Assembly (NCBI GenBank): GCA_023389105.1
Contig: JAEWEY010000004.1
Span: 186,001-250,000 of the forward strand
Reading direction: 5' to 3'
Length of the DNA: 64,000 nt
Source of the DNA: Pseudomonadota bacterium
GTDB taxonomy: Bacteria; Pseudomonadota; Alphaproteobacteria; Sphingomonadales; Sphingomonadaceae
Shown here: one piece after another, positions 53,555 through 61,843 of the stretch
How positions within the stretch are numbered: position 1 is the stretch's first letter
How the letters are laid out: the number at the start of each line of letters is the position of its first letter
The notes under the pieces: model-generated
Told to the model about the DNA's origin: nothing
Databases searched by the model: none
What the model saw: the letters and a program-made list of their open reading frames with translations, nothing else
Translations under genes and position numbers: made by a program

Positions 53555-54256
53555 GTGTGCCTTAGCGGCGTGGATTTCGACATCATCGAGCGGCCGTCAC
53601 CCAATTTCGACGACCGGCTGCTGCCGGTGTCGATGATCGTGCTCCATTATACAGGCATGACGAGCGGCGAGGCCGCGCTCGACCGGCTCACGTCGCCGGA
53701 AGCCAAAGTATCATGTCATTATCTCGTCGACGAAGACGGCACGCTGTACCGGCTTGTCGACGAGGAAAAGCGGGCCTGGCACGCGGGCAAATCGCGCTGG
53801 CGAGGCATTACCGACGTCAATTCCGCCAGTATCGGGATCGAGATCGTCAATCCGGGTCACGAATTCGGCTACCGCGAGTTTCCGGACGAGCAGATGGCAA
53901 CGGTCATCCCGCTTGTTGCCGACATCAAGGCCAGGCACGGTGTTGGGCGCGGCAATGTGGTCGGGCATTCCGATGTCGCGCCGGCGCGCAAGGAAGACCC
54001 CGGCGAGTTGTTCCCCTGGTGGGAGCTGGCCAAGCGGCGTCTCACCCTGCCAAGCCCGAGCCGCGATCTGGTTGATCCTTACTGGACCGACGCCGGCTTC
54101 CTGCTCGCGCTGGAGCGGTTCGGCTACGACGTGAGCGATGAGCAGAAGGCGGTCATCGCGTTTCAGCGCCGCTTTCGTCCCGACATGATCGACGGCATCA
54201 TCGACGGCGAGTGCCGGGCCAAGCTGCTGTCGCTGCTGCTCCCCAGGCCGCAATAA
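53555..54256 (+). CDS. N-acetylmuramoyl-L-alanine amidase, AmiD-like
   Basis: 233 residues from GTG 53555 (GTG 53570 also possible; no good SD for either). Amidase_2 zinc-binding motifs: MIVLHYTGMTSGEAALDRL (His), YLVDEDGTLYRLVDEEKRAWH (His), NVVGHSDVAPARKEDPGE (His/Asp). The C-terminal about 60 residues form a peptidoglycan-binding module (KAVIAFQRRFRPDMIDGIID). No signal peptide seen at the chosen start, so peptidoglycan turnover in the cytoplasm or a wrong start are both possible. Confidence 0.85.
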   Translation: MCLSGVDFDIIERPSPNFDDRLLPVSMIVLHYTGMTSGEAALDRLTSPEAKVSCHYLVDEDGTLYRLVDEEKRAWHAGKSRWRGITDVNSASIGIEIVNPGHEFGYREFPDEQMATVIPLVADIKARHGVGRGNVVGHSDVAPARKEDPGELFPWWELAKRRLTLPSPSRDLVDPYWTDAGFLLALERFGYDVSDEQKAVIAFQRRFRPDMIDGIIDGECRAKLLSLLLPRPQ

Positions 54257-54422
54257 ACCACCCGTCACGGATCCGGCCGAGCGGTGGTGTCGGGCGAATG
54301 TTCCGAATGTTCACAGTGACGGCCCGAAAATCGCGTGTCCGCTATCAACGAAGTTGGCAAAACATGCACCAAGCTGATCTGTCGCAAAGGTCGCGTGTAG
54401 GACAGCATTTTCGCGAGCGGCG

Positions 54423-54456
54423 ATGTCCGCTTTCGACCCATTGCGGACGCTAACGG
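54423..54456. repeat. REP-like repeat, copy A
   Basis: ATGTCCGCTTTCGACCCATT followed by GCGGACGCTAACGG; GTCCGC and GCGGAC form a stem around a 12-nt loop. The same consensus recurs at 55099, 55752 and, weakly, at 56247. A further diverged piece, GTGTCCGCTATCAACGAA, is near 54338. Confidence 0.6.
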
Positions 54457-54462
54457 GTTAGA

Positions 54463-55026
54463 TCAGCTACTTCCGGTCCCAATAGCAATATCCAGCCATT
54501 GCCATGTGAAGAGCACGAACAGCGTCGGCAGCAAGATCCAATGAATTAGCGGTCTGCGGGTAAAGGCGAGGACCGGCATCGCCACGAGGCCGCGAGCGGA
54601 GAAGAGACTTGGCCATTGGAAAGGTTCGCCCTGCAAGATCGGCATGGTCAAAATCAGCAGCGCCAAAAGCCACCATGTCCCGAACATCCGCACGCGATTG
54701 TCGAAGTAGTACGCCTTCAGGTCTATACGATCCTGCCATTCGCTAGGTAGCACCGCGGCTGCGAGCAAAAAGATTAGTACGAGCTTCCCGAAATAAGGTA
54801 GGAAATACGCCACCGTTATGGTGCGCACTGAAGCCAGGAAGTAGAGCTCCCACCAAGCAGCAATTAGCACCATTAAGACGAACGCCGAAGCGATGAAGGG
54901 CAGAGGGTACCAACGCACTTGCTTTCGAAAGCGCAGCAGGCGGTCAAAATCGATCAACATGTCGGCAAGGGCGAGCCCGAGGATGATCGAAGCGAAGTTT
55001 ACAATGTAGCCACCCGCGCTGCCCAT
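54463..55026 (-). CDS. Unknown multi-pass membrane protein
   Basis: 187 residues with five hydrophobic segments: VNFASIILGLALADMLIDF (10-28), PFIASAFVLMVLIAAWWELYF, YFGKLVLIFLLAAAVLP, FGTWWLLALLILTMPILQG, IHWILLPTLFVLFTWQWLDI. No family recognised. Codon use and content are similar to neighbours but more AT-rich. Its 3' end abuts repeat copy A. Confidence 0.75.
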   Translation of the reverse strand: MGSAGGYIVNFASIILGLALADMLIDFDRLLRFRKQVRWYPLPFIASAFVLMVLIAAWWELYFLASVRTITVAYFLPYFGKLVLIFLLAAAVLPSEWQDRIDLKAYYFDNRVRMFGTWWLLALLILTMPILQGEPFQWPSLFSARGLVAMPVLAFTRRPLIHWILLPTLFVLFTWQWLDIAIGTGSS

Positions 55027-55098
55027 CGCTCCCCCACAAAAGTCTCCCGATCACATGATAGCACCACGGGCCGGGGACAGCACGAGCAGTCTTCGGCT

Positions 55099-55165
55099 AT
55101 GTCTGCTTTCCACCCATTGCCGACATTTCAGCGGCTAACCTCCCGCTCGACCCATTGCCGATCTG
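55099..55165. repeat. REP-like repeat, copy B (double)
   Basis: ATGTCTGCTTTCCACCCATT-GCCGACATTT (55099-55128) then a shorter second unit CGCTCGACCCATTGCCGATC (55144-55163). The second unit forms the C-terminal codons of the adjacent minus-strand gene. Confidence 0.6.
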
Positions 55166-55676
55166 GCGTCCGAAACCAGCTCCGCCAGCCTGATCGGCGG
55201 AAGGTTTTGACAATTACCTCGGCATCCTCCCCAATCTCTACGGGAACGGGTTCGATAGCTTCGGGCAGGCGGAGGCCCTCGATCACCTTGCTTCCGCGCC
55301 AGCCGTTCGCGTCGCTGTAGCTGGCCAGCTTAATGTGGCCTCTAAGCCAACCCTCAACTAGATGCCGCGCTTCAGCCACGGCATCCCCCGCCGCCCAATC
55401 TGGCGGCTTTTTATAGGCGGAGATCGGGGTCGCCCAACTGCCGAGATCCACAAATATACGCTCTTCCGGGGTTTCAAGTTCGATTACCGAGAGCGGCTCT
55501 AGCGCTTCTCCATCGATTTTCTCGATCCTCAATCGGAGATAGCCCCCGTCCGTTTGAAACCAGCAACCGTCTCGGGCGAGCGGCCAGTCTCGACAAGCTT
55601 CGAATACATTCCGAGACCAAACGTCGATGGCCTCACTTAAAGCGTCCTTGATCGGCTCGCCATGATCTCCCGACAT
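55128..55676 (-). CDS. Unknown soluble protein
   Basis: 182 residues, no signal peptide or membrane helix. Mixed charge, several Trp (WSRNVFEACRDWPLARDGCW). Not recognised. The last about ten residues (RQWVEREVSR) come from DNA matching the local repeat, so the repeat has inserted into or formed the 3' end. Isolated between repeat copies B and C. Confidence 0.7.
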   Translation of the reverse strand: MSGDHGEPIKDALSEAIDVWSRNVFEACRDWPLARDGCWFQTDGGYLRLRIEKIDGEALEPLSVIELETPEERIFVDLGSWATPISAYKKPPDWAAGDAVAEARHLVEGWLRGHIKLASYSDANGWRGSKVIEGLRLPEAIEPVPVEIGEDAEVIVKTFRRSGWRSWFRTPDRQWVEREVSR

Positions 55677-55751
55677 CGCGCATAGATAGAACTGTGGCGG
55701 CGCTTGGGTCTACATTAAGGAGAATCTGACAACGATGTCACCTGTCAGCGA

Positions 55752-55822
55752 ACTGTCCGCTTTCCACCCAAGCTCGATATTAGCCCCGCGTCCGGCTTCG
55801 ACCCCCTTGCAGACCTAGCTTC
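55752..55822. repeat. REP-like repeat, copy C (diverged)
   Basis: ACTGTCCGCTTTCCACCCA (55752-55770) then GTCCGGCTTCGACCCCCTT and GCAGACCTAGC (to about 55820). Two decayed units of the same consensus. Confidence 0.5.
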
Positions 55823-55842
55823 AGCTCTGACAGAGAGTGATC

Positions 55843-56187
55843 ATGCGCTCACGGCTGTCTCTGGCGCTTGGTATCTGCGCCGTGACTGAAGCGGCTTCAG
55901 CGCAACCGCTGTCGGTCGTTATTCCTCCTCCCATGCCGATCTTCGAAAATGTCTCAAGGAATTGCCATCTACGCTTTTCCGGCAAGGAGGAGGGTCTTCA
56001 GCGGGTTAGGGCGGTCGCGTTGCAAAGCGGCTTCGAATATCTGAACATCGCGAGCCCGATGCCTGGGTTGATCGTGAAACTTCCAGGTCGAAGCGGCGAG
56101 GCGGAGCTTGCTTTCGTCGAGCGATTACGCGGCCAGGACCTGTCCGACGTTAGCTTCGAAAAGGTCTGTCTTCCTTCTCCGTTCTGA
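55843..56187 (+). CDS. Small exported protein of unknown function
   Basis: 114 residues from ATG 55843 (GTG 55837 also in frame). Signal peptide ending near TEAASAQP; mature part has two Cys (RNCHLRF, EKVCLPSPF) at the ends that could pair and a weak beta-strand pattern (FEYLNIASPMPGLIVKLPG). No family recognised. Between repeat copies C and D. Confidence 0.65.
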   Translation: MRSRLSLALGICAVTEAASAQPLSVVIPPPMPIFENVSRNCHLRFSGKEEGLQRVRAVALQSGFEYLNIASPMPGLIVKLPGRSGEAELAFVERLRGQDLSDVSFEKVCLPSPF

Positions 56188-56246
56188 GCGGCTCATAATT
56201 CACTCCTTGCGCCCAAACGCCGATAGTTAGCAGTGCGTGAGCCTAG

Positions 56247-56277
56247 TGACCGCATTCCATCCCAAACAGACGTTAGC
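56247..56277. repeat. REP-like repeat, copy D (diverged)
   Basis: TGACCGCATTCCATCCCAAA-CAGACGTTAGC, recognisable by the TTTC-x-ACCCA core with substitutions and the GACGTTAGC end. Next to rnpB. Confidence 0.4.
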
Positions 56278-56320
56278 CCGAGGCTGGCGTCCTAGACGAC
56301 GTCAGCTTATATCCGCCCCG

Positions 56321-56695
56321 CCAGAGGGCCGGGCGGCCGCGGCTTCGCGCAAGCGAAGGCGAGGAAAGTCCGGGCTCCATGGAACCACGATGCCGGGTAA
56401 CGCCCGGCCGGCTCTTCGGGGTCGAGGGATAGTGCCACAGAAAGAACACCGCCGGGCTTCGGCCAGGTAAGGTCGAAAGGGTGCGGCAAGAGCGCACCGC
56501 GATGCTGGCAACAGGATCGGCACGGTAAACCCCATCGGGTGCAAGACCGAATAGGGGCGGCAAATGGGCCTGGTTCCGGCTCGCTGCCCGGGTTGGTTGC
56601 TGGAGCGGCGGGGTAACCCGTCGCCTAGAGGAATGGCCGCACAGTCACGCCGGCGACGGCGCGATGGACAGAACCCGGCTTACAGGCCCTCTGGC
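56321..56695 (+). ncRNA. rnpB: RNase P RNA (bacterial class A)
   Basis: Starts CCAGAGGGCC pairing with GGCCCTCTGG at 56685-56694. Contains the universally conserved GAGGAAAGTCCGGGCTCC (P4 5' half) and CAGAACCCGGCTTACAGGCC near the 3' end, plus AGGGTGCGGCAAGAGCGCACC and CTGGCAACAGGATCGG. Length about 375 nt. It is the ribozyme that matures tRNA 5' ends. Exact ends approximate. Confidence 0.95.
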
Positions 56696-56752
56696 AAATT
56701 GTTCATGCGTCGGCTCGCTTCTCCGCGACCGGCGTTTTACACCGCAGGAAGC

Positions 56753-57289
56753 ATGGCCAAACAAACGCGATCGAACGACTGGGGCTTTCCCCGCTGGCGC
56801 TCCTATGGCGACAAGGGCCGGACGGCGGCCAAGATCCGCCTGTGCGACCGCGAGGGATGCAGCGAGGTCGGCGACCGGCCCGCGCCCAAAGCGCCAAACA
56901 GCCGCGAGCGCTGGATGTTCTGCGAGCCGCATGCGGCCGAGTACAACCGCAACTGGAACTACTTTGCCGGCCTGAGCCCGGAGGAAGCGGCCAGACGAGC
57001 CGCGGACGAGGAAACCGATGCCAAGGGTTTCCGCCAGTCGGCGCAGTGGAAGTGGGCCGGACCGGGCGACGGGACGCGGACACGCGACGAGATGCGCGCA
57101 CTCGACGCGCTGGAGCTGGAAAGCGACGCCGATTTCGCCGCCGTGAAATCCGCGCACCGGCGGCTGGTCAAGGAAACCCACCCCGACGCCAACCCCGGGA
57201 ACGAGGAGGCCGCGAAGCGATTCAAGCAGGTTCAGGCTGCCTATGACGTCCTCCGGAAGGCCGAAGACCGCAAGAACGGCAAGGCTTAA
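56753..57289 (+). CDS. J-domain protein with N-terminal Cys/His motif
   Basis: 178 residues from ATG 56753. The C-terminal about 65 residues are a J domain (ALDALELESDADFAAVKSAH, RRLVKETHPDANPGNEEAAK) with the HPD triad at 143-145, so it can stimulate a DnaK-type ATPase. Near the N-terminus Cys31, Cys36, Cys57 and His60 (LCDREGC ... WMFCEPH) may bind zinc. J domain at the C-terminus is the reverse of classical DnaJ. Starts 58 bp after rnpB. Confidence 0.85.
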   Translation: MAKQTRSNDWGFPRWRSYGDKGRTAAKIRLCDREGCSEVGDRPAPKAPNSRERWMFCEPHAAEYNRNWNYFAGLSPEEAARRAADEETDAKGFRQSAQWKWAGPGDGTRTRDEMRALDALELESDADFAAVKSAHRRLVKETHPDANPGNEEAAKRFKQVQAAYDVLRKAEDRKNGKA

Positions 57290-57356
57290 GCACGGCTGTT
57301 TGGCTCAAAACCGCGGCTCGTGCATTGGTGGCGGTCATTGGGGCCAATGATTAGCA

Positions 57357-58493
57357 ATGAACTTTGACAGCTTCTTCATGGCGGGCTTCGAATGCTCGTC
57401 CCATCGCCGCAAGGACGGCGTGCGGCTGGACCTGATCCGGGCGACGACGCACGACCGCCACGTCCAGCGCGATTATCGCCTGTGCAAAAGCCTGGGTCTC
57501 GCGACGCTGCGCGACGGCGTGCGCTGGCATTTGGTCGAGAAGTCGCCCGGGAACTACGATTGGTCGAGCTGGATGCCGGCGCTGGAAGCCGCCGAAGAGG
57601 TCGGCGTGCAGGTGATCTGGGACTTATTCCATTACGGTTCGCCCGATCACGTCAACCAGGCATCTCCCGACTTTCCTGCGCGCTTCACGGATTTCGCCAT
57701 GGCAGCGCTGGAGCAGCAGCAACGCGTTTCCGGGCGTGCCGCGACCGTTTGTCCGCTCAACGAGATCAATTTTCTCTCCTGGGCGGTAGAGGTTGGATAT
57801 TTCCCGCGCTGCGGTCCTGACGAGAAGGGGTGGCTGAAGCGGCACCTCGTGCAGGCCGGAATTTCGGCGGCGCGGGCGATCAAGCAGCAATTGCCCGGGA
57901 CCAGGATCGTCTGGGCGGAGCCGCTGGTGCATGTCGCGCCGCGCAGCCACGACCGCCGCGAAAAGCGCAACGCGGAAGCGGCGCGGCTGGGGCAGTTCGA
58001 GGCGTACGACTGGATCCTCGGCAAAGCGCTGCCTGAACTTGGCGGCGATCCATCGTTCGCGGACGCGATCGGGCTTAATTTCTACCCGCACAACCAATGG
58101 TATCTCGACGGCCCGACCATCCCGCTTGGGCACCACGAATATCGTCCGCTTGCCGACATGCTGGAAGAAGTCGGCCAGCGCTACGGCAAGCCGATTTTCC
58201 TGTCGGAGACGGGCGCCGAAGGGTCGGGCAGGCCATCCTGGTTCCACTACGTCTGCAGCGAAGCACGCGAAGCGGTACGTCGCGGCGTCGATCTGCGCGG
58301 GATCTGCTGGTACCCGATCACCGCCTATCCGGGCTGGGACAACAGCCGGCACGCGGAGGCGGGCCTGTTGTCGACCGTCACCGCTGACGGCTCACGGCAT
58401 GTCGATGCGGCGCTGCTGGAAGAAATGCAGGCGCAGCGTGCTCTCTTCGAGGAGCTTGATGTGCCAGCCGCAAAGATTGCCGCCTCCGGCTAG
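57357..58493 (+). CDS. Clan-A-type glycoside hydrolase (beta-glucosidase-like)
   Basis: 378 residues; (beta/alpha)8 layout. Acid/base Glu in TVCPLNEINFLSWAV and nucleophile Glu in PIFLSETGAEGSGRP; RDGVRWHLVEKSPGNYDW lies early. This resembles GH1-like/GH clan A enzymes, but the sequence is shorter than GH1 beta-glucosidases (about 450). No signal peptide; cytoplasmic. Convergent with the GH43-like gene (4-nt overlap), forming a small carbohydrate locus. Confidence 0.72.
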   Translation: MNFDSFFMAGFECSSHRRKDGVRLDLIRATTHDRHVQRDYRLCKSLGLATLRDGVRWHLVEKSPGNYDWSSWMPALEAAEEVGVQVIWDLFHYGSPDHVNQASPDFPARFTDFAMAALEQQQRVSGRAATVCPLNEINFLSWAVEVGYFPRCGPDEKGWLKRHLVQAGISAARAIKQQLPGTRIVWAEPLVHVAPRSHDRREKRNAEAARLGQFEAYDWILGKALPELGGDPSFADAIGLNFYPHNQWYLDGPTIPLGHHEYRPLADMLEEVGQRYGKPIFLSETGAEGSGRPSWFHYVCSEAREAVRRGVDLRGICWYPITAYPGWDNSRHAEAGLLSTVTADGSRHVDAALLEEMQAQRALFEELDVPAAKIAASG

Positions 58494-59482
58494 GTGACGG
58501 GCGCTGGTTGGGGGCCGCTGGTCGGCGTACCAACGTGCGGCCAGCCGTCGTGCCACTCCACCCGGTCGATCAGAAGAATGCGCCGGCTGTTCTCCTGATC
58601 TTCCTGCCGCTGTTTGGGCCGGTTCACGTCGATGGCGTGATAGACGATCCAGAGCTGGCCGGCCTTGTCCTCGACCATCGCGTTGTGGCCGGGCGCCAGC
58701 CATTGCTCGTTCCTGACGAGCATCAGGCTGTGCGGCACCCCGCGCGCTTCCTCCAGCGTTTCGAACGGGCCCATGGCGCTGCGCGAACGGGCGACCATGA
58801 CGCCATATTCGGCGTCGGGGCCGCAGCAATTGTCGCCTGAATAGAACAGGTAATAATAGCCGTCGTGAAGCACGACCCAGGCGGCTTCGACCAGCCGCGG
58901 AAAAGCATTCTCGGCGGGGTTCGGCCAGATGAGATCGATCGGCGAGCTGTCCGGCGCGAAGGACATCCAGTCAGCGCTGAGTTCCTGCACCTTGATCGGC
59001 TGGAAGCCCGACCCCCAGTAAAGCAGATTTTTGCCCGTCGCGGGGTCATGGAAGGCCATTGGGTCGATGTATTCGAACCCCATGCCGAGAAGCAGCGGCA
59101 TGCCCATGTCGACGAAAGGGCCCGCGGGTGACGTTGCGGTCGCGATCGCGAGACAATGACCGCGCTGAGGCTCGTGGCACACGTCGGGCGTCGCCGAATA
59201 ATACATGATGTAGCGATCGCCATCGCGAAGGACCGAAGGGGCCCAGAAGTCCTGCGTCTCGCCGGCCCACGCAGGCTTCGTCGGCAACGCGTCGCCGAGA
59301 TGCTCCCAGCTGATCAGGTCAGGTGACCGGGCGACCTGGATGTTGATCCAGTGGCCGTCGCGCAAAGTCTGCGTCGCGTAGGCATAATAAAAACCGTCCG
59401 GAGCCAGAATGACGGCGGGATCGGGGAAGTCGTGGTCAAGGACGGGGTTGCTGAAGGCCTTGGCCGGGACGGCGTCACGCAT
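58490..59482 (-). CDS. GH43-like glycosidase (beta-propeller)
   Basis: 330 residues from ATG complement 59480-59482, overlapping the sufE 3' end by 8 nt. Five-bladed propeller signs: NPVLDHDFPDPAVILAPDGF (catalytic base Asp), QDFWAPSVLRDGDRYIMYYS, FEYIDPMAFHD (pKa-modulating Asp), ENAFPRLVEAAWVV (general acid Glu), LAPGHNAMVEDKAGQLW. Typically arabinosidase or xylosidase; substrate unknown. No signal peptide. Confidence 0.82.
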   Translation of the reverse strand: MRDAVPAKAFSNPVLDHDFPDPAVILAPDGFYYAYATQTLRDGHWINIQVARSPDLISWEHLGDALPTKPAWAGETQDFWAPSVLRDGDRYIMYYSATPDVCHEPQRGHCLAIATATSPAGPFVDMGMPLLLGMGFEYIDPMAFHDPATGKNLLYWGSGFQPIKVQELSADWMSFAPDSSPIDLIWPNPAENAFPRLVEAAWVVLHDGYYYLFYSGDNCCGPDAEYGVMVARSRSAMGPFETLEEARGVPHSLMLVRNEQWLAPGHNAMVEDKAGQLWIVYHAIDVNRPKQRQEDQENSRRILLIDRVEWHDGWPHVGTPTSGPQPAPVT

Positions 59483-59891
59483 CGGCGAGACGCTCCGCGG
59501 TTTCTCGGACGAGTGCAATCATGTTGGGGACACCTTGTGTTCGGTTGGCGCTCAGATGCTTCGACAGCTCGAAGGGCGCAAGACAGGCGGCGACGTCGAG
59601 CCGCGCGACCTCGATCGCCGGGCGGTCCTGAACCGCGCTCAGCACTAGGGCGACGATTCCCTTCGTGATGGCGGCGTTACTGTCGGCGAGGAAGTGCAAG
59701 CGGCCGTCACGATCTGTCGGATAGACCCAGACTGACGCCGAGCAGCCGCGCACCTTGGTAGCGTCGGTTTTGAGAGCTTCCGGCATGGGCTCGAGTTGCT
59801 GGCCGAGGTCAATCAACAGCCGGTAGCGGTCTTCCGCATCGACAAGCTCATATTCTTCCAGAATGTCCTTGAGCGCGGGAAGGCCAGCCAT
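59475..59891 (-). CDS. sufE: Cysteine desulfurase accessory protein SufE
   Basis: 138 residues. Accepts sulfur from SufS with the Cys in KVRGCSASVWVYP; conserved ADSNAAITKGIVALV and FELSKHLSANRTQG. In many genomes it is inside suf, here it is isolated and follows the psp small-gene run by 17 bp in the same direction. Confidence 0.9.
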   Translation of the reverse strand: MAGLPALKDILEEYELVDAEDRYRLLIDLGQQLEPMPEALKTDATKVRGCSASVWVYPTDRDGRLHFLADSNAAITKGIVALVLSAVQDRPAIEVARLDVAACLAPFELSKHLSANRTQGVPNMIALVRETAERLADA

Positions 59892-59908
59892 GGGGCGGCC
59901 CTACATCG

Positions 59909-60148
59909 CTAGCGGTCGCGGAGCGACTCGATTTCGTTGGCCAGACTATTCTCTTTGTCGACCGTGATCCGCTCGAGCACCTTCAGCCGCTCCTTCAACT
60001 CCTTGACCTCGTCACGCAGGCGCAGCGTTTCCTGATTGTCCTCGCTTGCCGGCCGCTCCCAGATATGGCGGACACCCATGCGCTGGCGAATAAGCGCGAA
60101 AATGCCGGTCAGGAAAATGATGGCGATTACGAACTCGAACGGGTTCAT
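59909..60148 (-). CDS. Small PspB-like membrane protein 4 (tail motif)
   Basis: 79 residues: one N-terminal helix (FEFVIAIIFLTGIFALI), then a charged coiled-coil and the shared tail RLKVLERITVDKENSLANEI. Last of four small proteins after pspC. Start codon overlaps the stop of the preceding 91-residue gene (4 nt). Function unknown. Confidence 0.75.
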   Translation of the reverse strand: MNPFEFVIAIIFLTGIFALIRQRMGVRHIWERPASEDNQETLRLRDEVKELKERLKVLERITVDKENSLANEIESLRDR

Positions 60149-60420
60149 TGGCTGCTTTCCGAGGGAATGCGGGCACGGTCGCGCAGCGCTTCGATTTGCG
60201 CCGCGGTTTCCACGCCCTTGTCGGTGACGATCTGCTCGAGCACGCGCAAGCGCGCTTCTACCCGCTCCATGTGCTGTGCGTACTGAGCGCTCTTTTCAGC
60301 GGCGAGATTCGATTGGGACTCGATCTGCTTTTCCTTGATCCGCAGCCACATCTTGAACGGCGCGATGCCGATGGCGGCGAGGGGGATCAGCACCCAAATC
60401 CAACTGGCAACGTCATTCAT
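60145..60420 (-). CDS. Small PspB-like membrane protein 3 (tail motif)
   Basis: 91 residues: helix SWIWVLIPLAAIGIAPFKMW, basic KEKQIESQSN, coiled coil, then RLRVLEQIVTDKGVETAAQI. Very like the 94-residue neighbour, suggesting a recent duplication. 54-bp gap from it. Confidence 0.75.
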   Translation of the reverse strand: MNDVASWIWVLIPLAAIGIAPFKMWLRIKEKQIESQSNLAAEKSAQYAQHMERVEARLRVLEQIVTDKGVETAAQIEALRDRARIPSESSQ

Positions 60421-60474
60421 TGATCGAGGTCTTTCGGATCGATGCGCGCGATGTCGGAGTGAACGGCCGTCCGG

Positions 60475-60759
60475 TCAAGCCGCAACGTCTGACGACGTTA
60501 GCCGCTTCGGCGCGCGGAGGGCCTCGATCTGGGCCGCGGTCTGCGCACCCTGGTCGGTGACGATCTGCTCCAGCACACGCACGCGCTGCTCCAGTTCGCT
60601 GTTGCTCGTCGCATATTCCGCGGCCTTTTCCGCCGCGATGCGGGCATTCACCTCCAGCTGCTTCTCCTTGAACAGGAAGAAGCGCCGCGTGATGTAAATC
60701 AGGAAGACCGTCGGCAGGAAAACCGTGATCAACAGGGCCATGACTTCACCCGGTCCCAT
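60475..60759 (-). CDS. Small PspB-like membrane protein 2 (tail motif)
   Basis: 94 residues: helix MALLITVFLPTVFLIYITRR, KEKQLEVNARIAAEKAAEYA, then RVRVLEQIVTDQGAQTAAQI. Shares KEKQ[IL]E and the tail with the 91-residue protein. The ATG overlaps the upstream gene's TAA by one base. Confidence 0.78.
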   Translation of the reverse strand: MGPGEVMALLITVFLPTVFLIYITRRFFLFKEKQLEVNARIAAEKAAEYATSNSELEQRVRVLEQIVTDQGAQTAAQIEALRAPKRLTSSDVAA

Positions 60760-61076
60760 TACGCATTCCCTTCCTGCCCAATGCGGAGCGCGTCGATCTC
60801 GCGGCTCAGCTTGCTGGGTTTGTCGGTTACGATGCGCTCGACAGTTTCGAGCCGGTCCTTGATCGAGCCGATCTCGGCGCGAAGCTGGGCATTTTCGGTC
60901 GTGAGCAGTTTGACCCGTTCGACGGCTTCGCGATCGCTTGCCGGATACACTTGTTTGCCGAATCCATCGAGCGGATAGCCATGCCGAATGCGCATCCAGG
61001 TGGTCAGTACCCAGCCGCAGACGCCGACCAGGCCAACAAGAATCCCGAGAATGGGGATGAGTGCGTACGAATCCAT
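60759..61076 (-). CDS. Small PspB-like membrane protein 1 (tail motif)
   Basis: 105 residues: helix YALIPILGILVGLVGVCGWV, then coiled coil and RLETVERIVTDKPSKLSREI. 21-bp gap after pspC. Together with the next three genes forms a run of one-helix proteins absent from the classical psp operon. Confidence 0.78.
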   Translation of the reverse strand: MDSYALIPILGILVGLVGVCGWVLTTWMRIRHGYPLDGFGKQVYPASDREAVERVKLLTTENAQLRAEIGSIKDRLETVERIVTDKPSKLSREIDALRIGQEGNA

Positions 61077-61097
61077 CTTTAGCCCCTGTTTGAAAGT

Positions 61098-61562
61098 TTA
61101 TCGAAGCTGCTCGATCTCGCGGGCGAGCGACCGGTTCTCGGTGGTCACGTAGCTTTCGATATCGGCCAGCCGACGATCGATGTCCTTGAAGCGCGAACGA
61201 ATGTCGCGCGCGGCGCGTGTCGGTGAGGCGCGGACGCCCTGCCAGAATTGCTTGTCCTCGCTGTCGACGCGTTCGAGGGCCAGCGGCTTCGTCGGCGTGA
61301 CCATCGCGGCGATGAGGTAGAAGGGAAGGATGCCGCCGCCGCTCATGAACATCGCGGCAAGAAAGCAGACGCGGACGATGGCGACGTCAAACCCGGTGTA
61401 ATCGGCGATGCCGGCGCAAATGCCGAACATCTTCCCATTGCGCTTGTCGCGGTAGAAGCGCGTACGGCTCGCGGGCTGTTCGCGGAGGTATTGCGGTTCT
61501 TCCGTCACATATTGGGGCCGGTTGGAACGTTCCTGCGGCGCTGGATAGCGATCGTAGGCCAT
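61098..61562 (-). CDS. pspC: PspC-domain protein with PspB-like tail
   Basis: 154 residues from ATG complement 61560-61562. PspC domain about residues 35-95: RFYRDKRNGKMFGICAGIAD, YTGFDVAIVRVCFLAAMFMS, ILPFYLIAAMVTP. C-terminal part ends in DIDRRLADIESYVTTENRSL, the same tail as the small proteins. PspC senses membrane stress with PspB. 2-bp gap after pspB. Confidence 0.88.
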   Translation of the reverse strand: MAYDRYPAPQERSNRPQYVTEEPQYLREQPASRTRFYRDKRNGKMFGICAGIADYTGFDVAIVRVCFLAAMFMSGGGILPFYLIAAMVTPTKPLALERVDSEDKQFWQGVRASPTRAARDIRSRFKDIDRRLADIESYVTTENRSLAREIEQLR

Positions 61563-61564
61563 CT

Positions 61565-61840
61565 TCACTCTCCGTCCGCAAGCAGTCGCTGACGCTGGTC
61601 GTCGCGGCCCGGCATGCATTGCTGACGCCAGTTGGGGTTTTCGGCCGTCATGATCCGCTCGATCGTGCACAGCCGGTCATCGAGGCGGCGGGCGGCTTCA
61701 TGGAGTTCGTCGAGTAGCTTTTCGTCACCAGTCGTCAGCGTCGCCGACGTCTTCCACTTGGTAATGTAGTGGAACACCAGCCACGGCAGGCCGATGAACA
61801 GCATTCCGACCACCATGATCGGGATAATCACTTCGTCCAT
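61565..61840 (-). CDS. pspB: Phage-shock protein B
   Basis: 91 residues: one N-terminal helix (IIPIMVVGMLFIGLPWLVFHY), then RLDDRLCTIERIMTAENPNWR, the classical PspB tail (E. coli ends in ALESILDAEHPNWR). A C-terminal 15 residues are extra. 3-bp gap after pspA. Confidence 0.88.
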   Translation of the reverse strand: MDEVIIPIMVVGMLFIGLPWLVFHYITKWKTSATLTTGDEKLLDELHEAARRLDDRLCTIERIMTAENPNWRQQCMPGRDDQRQRLLADGE

Positions 61841-61843
61841 TAG

